Positions 8,727 through 17,154 of a DNA stretch of 64,000 bases are shown here, piece by piece. The notes under the pieces were generated by a model that saw only the letters and a list, made by a program, of their open reading frames with translations, did not search any database and had not been told where the DNA came from. How positions within the stretch are numbered: the first letter of the stretch is position 1; every line of letters begins with the position of its first letter. The position numbers and the translations under genes were made by a program. This DNA comes from JAOBAU01 sp034667465 (GTDB lineage: Bacteria; Acidobacteriota; Thermoanaerobaculia; Gp7-AA8). The stretch spans positions 66,259 to 130,258 of the forward strand of contig JAXDJV010000012.1 in the NCBI GenBank assembly GCA_034667465.1. Reading direction: 5' to 3'.

Positions 8727-9247
8727 ACGTCGGAGTCGGGCAAGAGGCGTTCCAGCGCGCGCCGATGCGCCTCTTCGACCTCTTCGTTGAAGCAGACGAA
8801 AACGACCCGATCGATGCCGCCCTGCTCGCGGAGAAACCGCACCACTTCGCCGACGGCGATGGCCGCCGCTTCCGCGATCGGATAGCCGTAAACACCGGTG
8901 CTGATCGCCGGAAAGGCGATCGTGTGGACCTCATTTTCAACAGCGAGCGCGAGGCTGGAGCGATAGCAGGATGCGAGCAGCGCCGGCTCGTTGCGCGTGC
9001 CGCCGCGCCAGACCGGACCAACAGTGTGAATGACGTGGCGCGCCGCCAGCTGATAGCCGCCGGTGATGCGCGCCTCACCGGTCGGACAGCCGCCGAGCCT
9101 GCGGCATTCTTCGAGGAGCTCCGGTCCGGCCGCGCGATGAATGGCGCCGTCGACTCCGCCGCCGCCGAGGAGCGACTCGTTGGCCGCGTTCACGATGGCG
9201 TCGACGTTGAGCCGGGTGATGTCGCCGCGAAGGATCTGGATCGGCAT
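8723..9247 (-). CDS. Macro domain protein, O-acetyl-ADP-ribose deacetylase type
   Basis: 174 residues, a full-length macro domain of the YmdB/MacroD class that hydrolyses O-acetyl-ADP-ribose and mono-ADP-ribosyl esters. Diagnostic elements are GDIT (8-11), VNAANESLLGGGGVDGAIH (19-37), HVIHTVGPVW and the loop FPAISTGVYGYP. It lies 4 nt downstream of the EVE gene and overlaps the receiver gene, making a three-gene operon (EVE, macro, receiver). The physiological substrate is not shown by the sequence. Confidence 0.92.
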   Translation of the reverse strand: MPIQILRGDITRLNVDAIVNAANESLLGGGGVDGAIHRAAGPELLEECRRLGGCPTGEARITGGYQLAARHVIHTVGPVWRGGTRNEPALLASCYRSSLALAVENEVHTIAFPAISTGVYGYPIAEAAAIAVGEVVRFLREQGGIDRVVFVCFNEEVEEAHRRALERLLPDSDV

Positions 9248-9251
9248 GACG

Positions 9252-9797
9252 TTATCGGCGTCCGAGCTTCGCGACGATCTCGAACTCGCGAGCCGTCACC
9301 GGCTGGATCGAGAGTCGCGATCCTTTTTTCGTCACGACCATCTCTTCGAGGCCTTTGGCGCTCTTGAGCGTTTCGAGCGGAACGATGTCGTCGAACTTTT
9401 CGACGAAGCGAAGCTCGACGGAGACCCAGATGGGATCGTCTTTGGTCGCTTTCTCGTCGAAGTACTTGTGGTCTTTCTTCAACGCGAAGGGGTCGGGATA
9501 CGCTTCGCGGCTGATCTCCGCAATGCCGGTCACGCCCGACGGATCGGCGTTCGAGGCGTAGAAGAGGACTTCATCGCCGAGCTTCATGTCGCGCATGAAA
9601 TTGCGCGCCTGGTAGTTGCGGACGCCTTCCCAGCTCGTGGTGCCGTCGCGCTGAAGGTCGTCGATCGTGTAAGCCGCCGGCTCACACTTCATCAACCAGG
9701 CGCGCCGGCGAGGCGCCGGTGCCTCGGTTGGCAAAGCCTCGGCGGACGGCTTCGCGGCAGATGATCGGGGCTTGGCGGATTTGCCGCTGGTTTTCAT
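9252..9797 (-). CDS. EVE domain protein (thymocyte nuclear protein 1-like)
   Basis: 181 residues. Residues 1-32 are a basic Lys/Ala/Pro tail. Residues about 33-178 form an EVE (PUA-like) domain: WLMKCEPAAYTIDDL, WEGVRNYQARNFMRDM, GDEVLFYASN, GVTGIAEI. EVE domains are proposed to bind modified bases in nucleic acids; no enzymatic role is evident. It is first in the operon with the macro-domain and receiver genes, and a TAGAAT box 9 nt upstream of the ATG suggests a leaderless message. Confidence 0.9.
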   Translation of the reverse strand: MKTSGKSAKPRSSAAKPSAEALPTEAPAPRRRAWLMKCEPAAYTIDDLQRDGTTSWEGVRNYQARNFMRDMKLGDEVLFYASNADPSGVTGIAEISREAYPDPFALKKDHKYFDEKATKDDPIWVSVELRFVEKFDDIVPLETLKSAKGLEEMVVTKKGSRLSIQPVTAREFEIVAKLGRR

Positions 9798-9806
9798 GGC
9801 GGCGTG

Positions 9807-9812
9807 ATTCTA
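9807..9812 (-). promoter_or_regulatory. -10 box, leaderless promoter of the EVE operon
   Basis: TAGAAT, 9-nt gap to the ATG at 9797, no Shine-Dalgarno. Confidence 0.5.
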
Positions 9813-9820
9813 ACGCTTCG

Positions 9821-10453
9821 CTAATTTCTGAGATCGGCGGCGTGAATGTCGACCGCTTCATTGGGTTTGAATTTTCGCCGGTCCCGAGGCGCGACCACGT
9901 AACCTTCGTTGTCGATCGTCACGTATTTCGGGCCCAGTGCGGGCTCGAGGCAGTCGCTCTCTGGCCGCTCCTTCCCGTAATCGATGACACGCTGACACGA
10001 CGTCATGCGAACGCTGCCTGACACGCTGCGATAGAACATCACGTCGAACGAGAGGACCGTCCCCTTTCCGTCGACTATCCATTTCCTGACCGCGGCGTTC
10101 GTCCACTCTTCAATCGACGCGTAGAGTCCATTCGTGATTGCATTCGTCTGTGGCGCCACATCCGGCTGGTACGCACCAACGTCGACTGCGCGGCCGAGCT
10201 TCGTCATGATGTCGAGAAACTCCGCGTGCGACAGCGCCTGATCCCGATCGAATTCCTCGTGGGTTAGCCATGCGCGAGGCTCCACGTTAATTCGCCGCAA
10301 CCCGGATGTGTCAGACGCCACGCATGCCGCATATCGATCGCCGACCGCGTAGCAGTTCGGTTTGCCATCGATAGCTGGACCGAGATACCGAGCGAACGCT
10401 TCGCCTCTCGCCGGCGCGGCCGCCATCGCAAGGACGAGGAAGATTGCGCTCAT
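9821..10453 (-). CDS. Secreted hypothetical protein
   Basis: 210 residues with an N-terminal signal peptide (MSAIFLVLAMAAAPARG). The mature part is polar with four or more Cys (NCYAVGDRYAACV, SCQRVIDYG, SDCLEPALG) that may form disulfides in the periplasm. I do not recognise the family. I chose ATG 10453 because it overlaps the TGA of the aminotransferase by one base and starts exactly at the signal peptide; the open frame continues upstream only as low-complexity Arg-rich sequence inside the aminotransferase. Confidence 0.65.
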   Translation of the reverse strand: MSAIFLVLAMAAAPARGEAFARYLGPAIDGKPNCYAVGDRYAACVASDTSGLRRINVEPRAWLTHEEFDRDQALSHAEFLDIMTKLGRAVDVGAYQPDVAPQTNAITNGLYASIEEWTNAAVRKWIVDGKGTVLSFDVMFYRSVSGSVRMTSCQRVIDYGKERPESDCLEPALGPKYVTIDNEGYVVAPRDRRKFKPNEAVDIHAADLRN

Positions 10454-11691
10454 CACGTCGGAAACGGACCGGGATAGCGCTCGAGCGCGGTTCGCAGCAA
10501 TTCGATTGACGTTCGCAGATCGTCTTCCTTCAACACGTACGCGATTCTCACTTCGTTCGCGCCGAGGCCGGGCGTTGCGTAGAAGCCGTCGGCGGGAGCG
10601 ACCATGACGGTCGCGCCATCCTGCTCGAAGTCGGTGAGCAGCCACACCGCGAAGTCTTCGGCGCTGGCGACCGGGAGCTTCACGACGCAGTAGAACGCTC
10701 CTTCCGGTTTCGCGAGCTCCACTCCGGGAATCGACGTCAGGCCGTCAAACAAAACATCGCGGCGGCGCTGGTATTCGTCAGTGATTCCGCGCGTGTATTC
10801 GTCGCCGAGCGAATCGGCGCCGACGGCGATGAACTGCGCGATGCCGGGCGGCGAGAGTCTTCCCTGCGCCATACGGAGACAGGCGTCGTAGACGTCGCCG
10901 TTGCGGGTCACGAGTGCGCCGAGGCGGATGCCGCAGGCGCTGTAGCGTTTCGAGAGACTGTCGACGACGATGGCGAGCTCGCTGAAGCCTTCCAGCTCGA
11001 GCGCGCTGATCGCTTTGCGTCCGTCGTAGACGAACTCGCGATAGACCTCATCGGAGATGAGGAAGAGTCCGTGGTCGCGGCAGAAGGCGGCGATCATCTC
11101 GAGCTCTTCGCGTGAGTAGACCGTGCCGGTCGGATTGTTCGGATTGCAGATGATGATCGCGCGCGTGCGCGGAGTGAGCGAGCGCTCGAAGACTTCGCGC
11201 GGCGGGAGATGGAACGCGTCGCGTCCGCGGGTCGTGACCGGGACGATGTTCAGTCCGGCCATGGTCGCGAAGGCTCGATAGTTCGCGTAGAACGGCTCGA
11301 CGACGAGCACGTCGTCGCCCTGATCGGCGCAGGCCATGAACGCGAAGAGAATCGCTTCGCTGCCGCCGGTGGTGGCGAGGATTTCGCGCACGTGTAGCGT
11401 GATACCGAGACGTCGCTGGTAGTAGCGCTGCAGCGAATCGAGGAACGCCGGCGTTCCGGTCGACGGCGAGTATTCGAGGACTTTGTCTTCGAGCTGGTGC
11501 AGCCGCTCGCGCATGCACGCCGGCGTTTCGATGTCAGGCTGCCCGATGTTGAGGTGATACACGCGCGTTCCGCGCGCCTTCGCAGCCTCGGCCAGCGGAG
11601 CAAGTTTGCGGATCGGCGATGCCGGCATCGCAAGCGCGCGCCGCGAGAGCGCGAACCGCTGCGCTTCGATGTCAGGTTCGGTAACGGTCAT
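10453..11691 (-). CDS. PLP-dependent class I/II aminotransferase
   Basis: 412 residues, fold type I. Signature elements are HLNIGQPDIETP near 46, the NPNNPTGTVYS loop near 181, SDEVYREFVYDG near 210, and the Schiff-base lysine K248 in DSLSKRYSACGIRLG. It resembles aspartate/aromatic aminotransferases of the AspC-AlaA type; the substrate cannot be read from sequence. The start overlaps the stop of the upstream 60-residue gene (ATGA), and its stop overlaps the start of the secreted protein, so the three form one coupled unit. Confidence 0.92.
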   Translation of the reverse strand: MTVTEPDIEAQRFALSRRALAMPASPIRKLAPLAEAAKARGTRVYHLNIGQPDIETPACMRERLHQLEDKVLEYSPSTGTPAFLDSLQRYYQRRLGITLHVREILATTGGSEAILFAFMACADQGDDVLVVEPFYANYRAFATMAGLNIVPVTTRGRDAFHLPPREVFERSLTPRTRAIIICNPNNPTGTVYSREELEMIAAFCRDHGLFLISDEVYREFVYDGRKAISALELEGFSELAIVVDSLSKRYSACGIRLGALVTRNGDVYDACLRMAQGRLSPPGIAQFIAVGADSLGDEYTRGITDEYQRRRDVLFDGLTSIPGVELAKPEGAFYCVVKLPVASAEDFAVWLLTDFEQDGATVMVAPADGFYATPGLGANEVRIAYVLKEDDLRTSIELLRTALERYPGPFPT

Positions 11692-11870
11692 TTCTTCTTC
11701 GATTGCCGCGCGCCCGGAACAGCCGGCGCGTTCGGGGCCTCATCATGCTCCTTCGAATTCGCGAGCAGCACCTTCTGGTCGGTATGGGCGTCGCCCTTGT
11801 CCGAACCTTCCGTATGCTCGCGTCCGCCGATCTTATAAGAGCCAGGGTTGACGTTGTTGTATTTGCTCAT
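11688..11870 (-). CDS. Small conserved hydrophilic protein
   Basis: 60 residues beginning MSKYNNVNPGSYKIGGRE, a pattern I recall from short uncharacterised bacterial proteins (MSKYxNVNPDHYKxAGRERQG). The rest is charged and probably disordered, ending in Lys residues. No Shine-Dalgarno is visible. I chose the ATG at 11870 because of that N terminus; an ATG at 11909 would add 13 residues that run into the terminator hairpin. It is translationally coupled to the aminotransferase. Confidence 0.65.
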   Translation of the reverse strand: MSKYNNVNPGSYKIGGREHTEGSDKGDAHTDQKVLLANSKEHDEAPNAPAVPGARQSKKK

Positions 11871-11905
11871 GCCCGGAGGAAATTGCGAAGGGCGTGCCGC
11901 AACGG

Positions 11906-11934
11906 GCAAAGAAAGGGGCGGCCGAAGCCGCCCC
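11906..11934 (-). terminator. Rho-independent terminator
   Basis: On the minus strand a GGGGCGGC stem, TTCG loop and GCCGCCCC stem (11915-11934) are followed by TTTCTTT. It lies just after the stop of the 141-residue gene and ends the kinase operon. Confidence 0.85.
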
Positions 11935-11945
11935 TCGAGGTATGC

Positions 11946-12371
11946 CTACGGCTGCGGCTGGTTGTCGATATCCGGATCGACGGTGATCGGTCCGTGTTCG
12001 TTATTCTTCGACGTGTCCATTCCCGCCTTGCGGCTGATCGCGACGCCGTGAATGATGAGGTTGATGTCGTAAAGGTACTTTTCCACCGGAGCACCGTGAG
12101 GCAGCGGATGCCCGGCATTAGCTCCGTATGTGTTTTGCCCTGGGTTGTAAACCGCGGGACCGTCCGGCCACGCTTTGTGTTTATCGCCGGACGTCTTCAA
12201 TGGCACGATTCCGCCGAGCTCGAAGTTCCACGTCGCGTCCGCGATGTCCAGCGTCCACTCGAGGCGTTGGTTCACTCGATTGATGATCGCGACATACGGA
12301 TCGGCGGTCGGCAGGCCGGTTGCGGGATCGAGGATCACTCTTACGGGTACGGGCGACTGCGGGTTGGTCAT
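11946..12371 (-). CDS. Hypothetical protein encoded with the Ser/Thr kinase
   Basis: 141 residues of unknown family. Motifs seen: VRVILDPATGLPTADPYVA, NQRLEWTLDIADATWNFEL, KYLYDINLIIHGVAI, and an acidic C terminus with ITVDPDIDN. The spacing of beta-strand-like stretches suggests a beta sandwich. The Shine-Dalgarno AAGGAGA lies 6 nt before ATG 12371. It begins 17 nt after the kinase stop and is followed by a strong terminator, so it shares the kinase transcript and could be its substrate or partner (inference). Confidence 0.65.
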   Translation of the reverse strand: MTNPQSPVPVRVILDPATGLPTADPYVAIINRVNQRLEWTLDIADATWNFELGGIVPLKTSGDKHKAWPDGPAVYNPGQNTYGANAGHPLPHGAPVEKYLYDINLIIHGVAISRKAGMDTSKNNEHGPITVDPDIDNQPQP

Positions 12372-12388
12372 GACGTCTCCTTCTCTCT

Positions 12389-14947
12389 CTATTTTCCGGA
12401 CGAGGAACCACATCCCCCGCCGGTGGCAATCGATTCGAACTCGCGGGCGTGGTAGCCGGTGGCGTGAAGTCTTGCAATGAACGGCTGCGCTTCACCCATC
12501 CGGCATTGATAAATCAGTGAGCGCGCGTACACCTCCAGCAACTCGGGATCGGCGGACGTCGCCACCTGCGACGCGATGACTTCAGACGCTCCGCGCCATT
12601 CTGCGAACGCACGTTGTTTCTGCCCTGCCGCCGCGAGAACCTCGCCATAAATGAGGCGCGCCGCTGCATACAACCGTGCAGAACCGCCATCGGCGTTGCG
12701 CGTCGCGGCCAAATTCGATGCCGCGCGTTCTGCGGTAAGCAGCGCATCGCTGACACGCCCGCGGGCAAGCAGGACTTTCGCGCGGTTCGCTGCGATCACG
12801 GCGAGATCACGACGCCACGCAACGCGGTTCACATCCTTCGCCGCGACCGCGGTCATGAGACGCTCGGCTTCGTCGACCGCGTCATTTGCGCCGGCCAGGT
12901 CGCCGCGAACCCGGAGCAGCGATGCGATCCGCATCCTGGTAATGGCAAGGTTGCGCTGCCAGTTCGCGTTTGCGCCATCGCGCTCGCGCAGCGATGTTTC
13001 CAGAGCGCTCTCCTGCAGCCGATGCTGCAGTGCGGCGGCATCGTCGCCGACCATCTCCGACAGCGTGCTGAGGTAACTGTGGCTGTTTGCAAGCCGTTCC
13101 CGGTAATACGCATTCCTCTCATCGAGCCGGATCAAGTCGTTGTAGATGGCGAACTCCGCCTCGAACTGCTGCCGTGCGGCGGCGAGATTTCCGAGCCGCT
13201 GTTGCACGAATCCGACTTTGTTCAGCGTGCGCGCAACGTCGGCGCGACGCGAAGTGATGTCCGGCGCGGCCGCGACACGCGCCCTCTGAATTTCGAGCGT
13301 GATCTCGTACTCGCGCAGAGCTTCGCCGAGCGCACCTTTCGTATCGAGAATCGTCCCGACGGTGCTGTGGCTGTAAGCGCGCTCGACGCGGAATCTGTCG
13401 TCCAGCGGCTTCAGAGCTGCCGCCTGCTCCGCCGCGGTGCGGTACGCAATCATGTGCTGCAGTGCCTCATCGAGCTTTCCCTGAAGACGCAGCGCATTGC
13501 CAATCCAGAAATGCGCGGTGCCGGCAGCGAGGACGGCTTCAGCGTCACGCGGATCTTTCCGCGCAGCGATGTTCGCGAGGCGAAGTGATTCGGCGAATAC
13601 GGCGCTTGCCGCCGCGACGTTTCCCTGAGCAATCCGCACGTCGCCAAGCTGATTGAGAGCTTTCGAGCTTCGAGTCAGCTCTGCCGCCGTCACGCGATTC
13701 GTGTCAAGTGAGGACGTGTATTCGAGTGACTTGGTCGCAACGTCGTCGAGGATGTCGAGACGTCCAACGGGTTCGAGTTTCTTTCGAAGATCACCGAGCA
13801 TGAAGCCAATCAAATCCTCGGCCTGCGCTCGACGCGCCGTCGCCTCCGTCTCCGCCGCGACCGCCGCCGCGCGCTCTCTCCGCAAATCCGTGACGTACTT
13901 CCACGCCGACAGCACCACGATCAGGATCACGACCGCGGCGGTCAGTTCGCGGACGAGACGCTTCGGCCGTTCGGCGATCCAGCGCAGACGGTCGAGCGCT
14001 TCGACGGCGGTTGGGCGGTCGGTGGGGGCGAGTTGTTTGAGTCGCTCGATCAGCGCGGTGATGTCGCGCGTCGTACCGATGACCGGGAGCGATTCGCCGC
14101 GGCTGGCGGCGAGCATCACTTCGCGGCCGCTCATCGTTGCTTCGTACGGTTCGCGTCCGGTGAAAAGCGTTTGCATCACGAGGCCGAACGAATACATGTC
14201 GCTGGCCGGCGTGAGCGTTTCGCCGCGCGCCTGTTCGGGGCTCATGTAGAGCGGCGTTCCCATCGTCACGCCGGCGGCGGTGAGCAGACCGCGGTCGCGC
14301 TTCTTTTCCGGCGTCGGCAGCACCATCACGGTCGGCACCACCAGCGTGCTGTTGGTGTCGTCGAGCGGGAACCACTCTTCCTGAATCTTCTCCGACACGT
14401 GCAGGAGCTGCGAGCGGATCGATTCCGTCGGCTTCACCGACGACTCGCCGCCCGACGATGCGTGCGTCGACTTCTCCGCCCAGCGTGCGAGGCCGAAGTC
14501 GAGCACCTTCACCTCGCCGGCCGGCGTCAGCATGACGTTCTCCGGCTTGAGGTCGCGGTGAATGATGCCGGCGCGGTGAGCGGCGACCAGCACGCGCGCG
14601 ATGGCGTCGACGATGCGAACTTTCTCGGTGAGCGACAGGCCGTCGCGGAGCGCCTCTTCGAGCGTCTTTCCTTCGATCAGCTCGAGCACGAGGAGATCGA
14701 CTTCCTCGCCTTCGATGTAGTCGTAGATCCGGCAGATGTTCGGATGCTCGAGCTGTGAGAGCGTCCGCGCTTCGCGAATCAGTCTGCTGCGCGCCTCGGC
14801 GTCGAGCCGCTGTTCGGGACGGATCGCTTTCAGCGCGACGCGCCGCTGCAGGGTTTCGTCGTACCCCGCGTAAACGTCCCCCATGCCACCCTGGCCAAGA
14901 AGGTCGACAATGCGGATGTGCCCGAACCGGCTTCCGATGAGCTCCAT
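12389..14947 (-). CDS. Transmembrane Ser/Thr protein kinase with TPR sensor region
   Basis: 852 residues from ATG 14947. The N-terminal Hanks-type kinase domain (about 10-275) has the P-loop GQGGMG (18-23), catalytic K40 (VALKAI), HRDLKPEN (130-137), DFG (150-152) and GTPLYMSPEQARGE. One transmembrane helix follows (AAVVILIVVLSAW, about 330-345). The external C-terminal half is alpha-helical TPR-like repeats, likely a sensing or docking module. Upstream Met codons at 15049 and 15124 are possible, but a TAACAT box at 14983-14988 would give a 35-nt leader for 14947. Acidobacteria carry many such kinases. Confidence 0.9.
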   Translation of the reverse strand: MELIGSRFGHIRIVDLLGQGGMGDVYAGYDETLQRRVALKAIRPEQRLDAEARSRLIREARTLSQLEHPNICRIYDYIEGEEVDLLVLELIEGKTLEEALRDGLSLTEKVRIVDAIARVLVAAHRAGIIHRDLKPENVMLTPAGEVKVLDFGLARWAEKSTHASSGGESSVKPTESIRSQLLHVSEKIQEEWFPLDDTNSTLVVPTVMVLPTPEKKRDRGLLTAAGVTMGTPLYMSPEQARGETLTPASDMYSFGLVMQTLFTGREPYEATMSGREVMLAASRGESLPVIGTTRDITALIERLKQLAPTDRPTAVEALDRLRWIAERPKRLVRELTAAVVILIVVLSAWKYVTDLRRERAAAVAAETEATARRAQAEDLIGFMLGDLRKKLEPVGRLDILDDVATKSLEYTSSLDTNRVTAAELTRSSKALNQLGDVRIAQGNVAAASAVFAESLRLANIAARKDPRDAEAVLAAGTAHFWIGNALRLQGKLDEALQHMIAYRTAAEQAAALKPLDDRFRVERAYSHSTVGTILDTKGALGEALREYEITLEIQRARVAAAPDITSRRADVARTLNKVGFVQQRLGNLAAARQQFEAEFAIYNDLIRLDERNAYYRERLANSHSYLSTLSEMVGDDAAALQHRLQESALETSLRERDGANANWQRNLAITRMRIASLLRVRGDLAGANDAVDEAERLMTAVAAKDVNRVAWRRDLAVIAANRAKVLLARGRVSDALLTAERAASNLAATRNADGGSARLYAAARLIYGEVLAAAGQKQRAFAEWRGASEVIASQVATSADPELLEVYARSLIYQCRMGEAQPFIARLHATGYHAREFESIATGGGCGSSSGK

Positions 14948-15127
14948 GTTGTTGGGGAGAGCCGACCCACTCTCGAACGGGTATGTTACTACGCCGTTCG
15001 GGAGTGCCGGAACCACCGGAGTCCACAGATTTGACGCGGCGCGCGGCATGGCGTGTCTCACGATCTCCTCACTGTTTGTGTGAGACCCATCCTCGCGCCG
15101 TTTCCCCGTTCCGCACAGGGACAAAAC

Positions 15128-15922
15128 TTACGAGTGGCCGCAGAGAAACTGCGCGCTCACCGCGGCCGCGTAACGCAGCTCCTTCGGCACATGCACGAGC
15201 GGATGAATGGCGTTGTACGTATGCGACGCATTTCCGATGACGACGTGCGCCGCGTCGCGTGACCGCGTGGCGATCTCGTACGACTCGGCGACCGGCACGC
15301 TTTCGTCCCGTCCGCCATGCACGACGACGATCGGAACCTGCAGCTTTTCCGTCGCGTCGAGAATGTCGAGCTGATCGCGATTTGCTTCGTAGTCGTCGAG
15401 CATTCGCGTCGACATCCGCATCACCTGTTTCGTGCGCGCGTTGACCGCGTCCATGAAACCGTCGCGGCGCCACTGCTCCTTCGTCGCGTCATCCCACCGA
15501 TCGGCGCGCGCGATAGCGCTCCACGTCACGACGCCGGCGAGATGCGGAATGTCGCGCGCTCCGAGCAACGCGATGCCACCGCCGCGTGAATGTCCGAGGA
15601 GGAATGTCGGTGCGGGAACGTGCGCCTGAGCGTATGCGACGACGTGAATCAGATCGCTGACCTGCTGCGAGTACGTGTCGTCCGCGAACAGATCGAGCCG
15701 CTCGAATGTTTCCGGATCGTCGCCGATCCCCGATCGCGACATGTTGAAGCGGCAGACGGCCAGCCGATGTTCGGTCAGCGCTTCGTCGAGCCAGGGAAAG
15801 AAGCCCCAGTCCTTGAATCCTTTGAAGCCATGCACGACGACGACGAGCGCTCGCGCCCGCGACGGGATGTCGAGGTTGCCGCGAATCGGAAGATCTTCGC
15901 TCGACTGAATCGTGAACTGCAT
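15128..15922 (-). CDS. Alpha/beta hydrolase, S33/serine aminopeptidase type
   Basis: 264 residues with a complete alpha/beta-hydrolase fold: oxyanion region VVVHGFKGFKDWGF (28-41), nucleophile elbow GHSRGGG (109-115, Ser111), an acid in HGGRDESVPV and His in NASHTYN. No signal peptide, so it is cytoplasmic. The substrate is unknown; an esterase or lipase-like activity is typical. Its start lies 1 nt after the ychF stop, so it is the second gene of a ychF operon. Confidence 0.85.
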   Translation of the reverse strand: MQFTIQSSEDLPIRGNLDIPSRARALVVVVHGFKGFKDWGFFPWLDEALTEHRLAVCRFNMSRSGIGDDPETFERLDLFADDTYSQQVSDLIHVVAYAQAHVPAPTFLLGHSRGGGIALLGARDIPHLAGVVTWSAIARADRWDDATKEQWRRDGFMDAVNARTKQVMRMSTRMLDDYEANRDQLDILDATEKLQVPIVVVHGGRDESVPVAESYEIATRSRDAAHVVIGNASHTYNAIHPLVHVPKELRYAAAVSAQFLCGHS

Positions 15923-15923
15923 C

Positions 15924-17018
15924 TCAGACGTTGAATCGAAACAGAATCACGTCGCCATCCTGCACGACGTATTCCTTCCCCTCGCTGCGCATCTTTCCCG
16001 CCGCCCTCGCGGCCTGCTCGTTGCCGCACGAAAGGTAATCGTCGTACGCGATCGTCTCCGCGCGAATGAAGCCACGCTCGAAGTCGCTGTGGATCTTTCC
16101 CGCCGCCTGCGGCGCTTTCGAGCCGCGATGAATCGTCCACGCGCGCGCTTCTTTCGGCCCGGCCGTGAAGAACGTTTCCAAATCGAGCAGGTGATACGCG
16201 CTGCGTACGAGGACGTCGAGTCCCGCTTCCGGCAATCCCATCTCGGCGAGGAAGTCTTTCCGCTCGCCCGGCGGCAACTGCGAGATCTGCGCTTCGAGCT
16301 CGCCGCAAATCACGACGACCTCGCCTTTCTTCGCCGCCGCGAGTTCGCGCACTTTCGCGACCAGCGGACTCTCGCCCGCCAGGTCGGACTCCGCGACGTT
16401 CGCGACGAACAGCACCGGCTTACCGGTGATCAGATTCAGTTCATCGATGTGCCGATGCTCTTCCTCGGTGAACTCGATGGCGCGCAGCGGCGTTCCCTTC
16501 TCGACCGCCTGCACCGCCTTCGTGTACGCCTCCATCTGCGCCTGCGCGTCCTTCTGTCCGGCGCGCGCGAGACGGCTCACGCGATCGATCCGCTTCTGCA
16601 GCGCATCGAGATCGGAGAGCAGCAGCTCGGTCTCGATGATCTCGATGTCGCGCTCGGGATCGACGCTGTTCTCGACGTGGATGACGTTCGGATCTTCGAA
16701 GCAGCGCACGACATGCAGGATCGCTTCGGTCTCACGAATGTTCGCGAGGAACTGATTGCCCAGCCCCTCACCTTTCGACGCGCCGCGCACGAGGCCGGCG
16801 ATGTCGACGATTTTCAGATCGGTGTAGACCGTCTCTTTGCTCGTCGCCAGCTGCGCGAGCTTGTCGAGACGCGGATCGACGACCGGCACGATGCCGACGT
16901 TCGGTTCGATCGTGCAAAACGGATAGTTCGCACTCTGCGCACCAGCCGCGGTGAGCGCGTTGAAGATCGTCGATTTACCGACGTTCGGAAGGCCGACGAT
17001 GCCGACGGAAAGACCCAT
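15924..17018 (-). CDS. ychF: Ribosome-binding ATPase YchF (Obg/OLA1 family)
   Basis: 364 residues, the usual YchF length. The G1 loop GLPNVGKST is at 9-17, the Switch/G3 element DIAGLVRGASKGEGLGNQF near 70, a coiled-coil insertion occupies the middle, and a C-terminal TGS domain ends in QDGDVILFRFNV, the canonical YchF end. YchF prefers ATP and associates with ribosomes and stress responses. A clear AGGAG lies 9 nt upstream of the ATG. Palindrome B lies between its 5' side and glk. Confidence 0.96.
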   Translation of the reverse strand: MGLSVGIVGLPNVGKSTIFNALTAAGAQSANYPFCTIEPNVGIVPVVDPRLDKLAQLATSKETVYTDLKIVDIAGLVRGASKGEGLGNQFLANIRETEAILHVVRCFEDPNVIHVENSVDPERDIEIIETELLLSDLDALQKRIDRVSRLARAGQKDAQAQMEAYTKAVQAVEKGTPLRAIEFTEEEHRHIDELNLITGKPVLFVANVAESDLAGESPLVAKVRELAAAKKGEVVVICGELEAQISQLPPGERKDFLAEMGLPEAGLDVLVRSAYHLLDLETFFTAGPKEARAWTIHRGSKAPQAAGKIHSDFERGFIRAETIAYDDYLSCGNEQAARAAGKMRSEGKEYVVQDGDVILFRFNV

Positions 17019-17085
17019 GCTTGACTGCTCCTAACGTGAGTTGCGGGTCGCGTAACGGCGGAGCGGCTGAGGCGATTCCTTGGAA

Positions 17086-17154
17086 GGATGAAGGATGAGG
17101 GATGAAGGATGAATGAAGGCCGAGATTTCATCATTCATCATTCATCATTCAGCA
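17086..17154. repeat. Heptad-arm palindrome B
   Basis: Left arm: four AGGATGA-type units (GGATGAA GGATGAG GGATGAA GGATGAA). Short core: TGAAGGCCGAGATT. Right arm: three TCATCAT units and a partial one. Every right-arm unit differs from the inverted left unit at the same position, so each arm is uniform inside but different from the other. The right arm encodes the last residues and the stop codon of glk. Confidence 0.85.

Noticed and set aside
8723..9797. EVE plus macro domain as a restriction system
   Set aside because: No nuclease, helicase or McrBC-like ATPase is present; both are stand-alone proteins.
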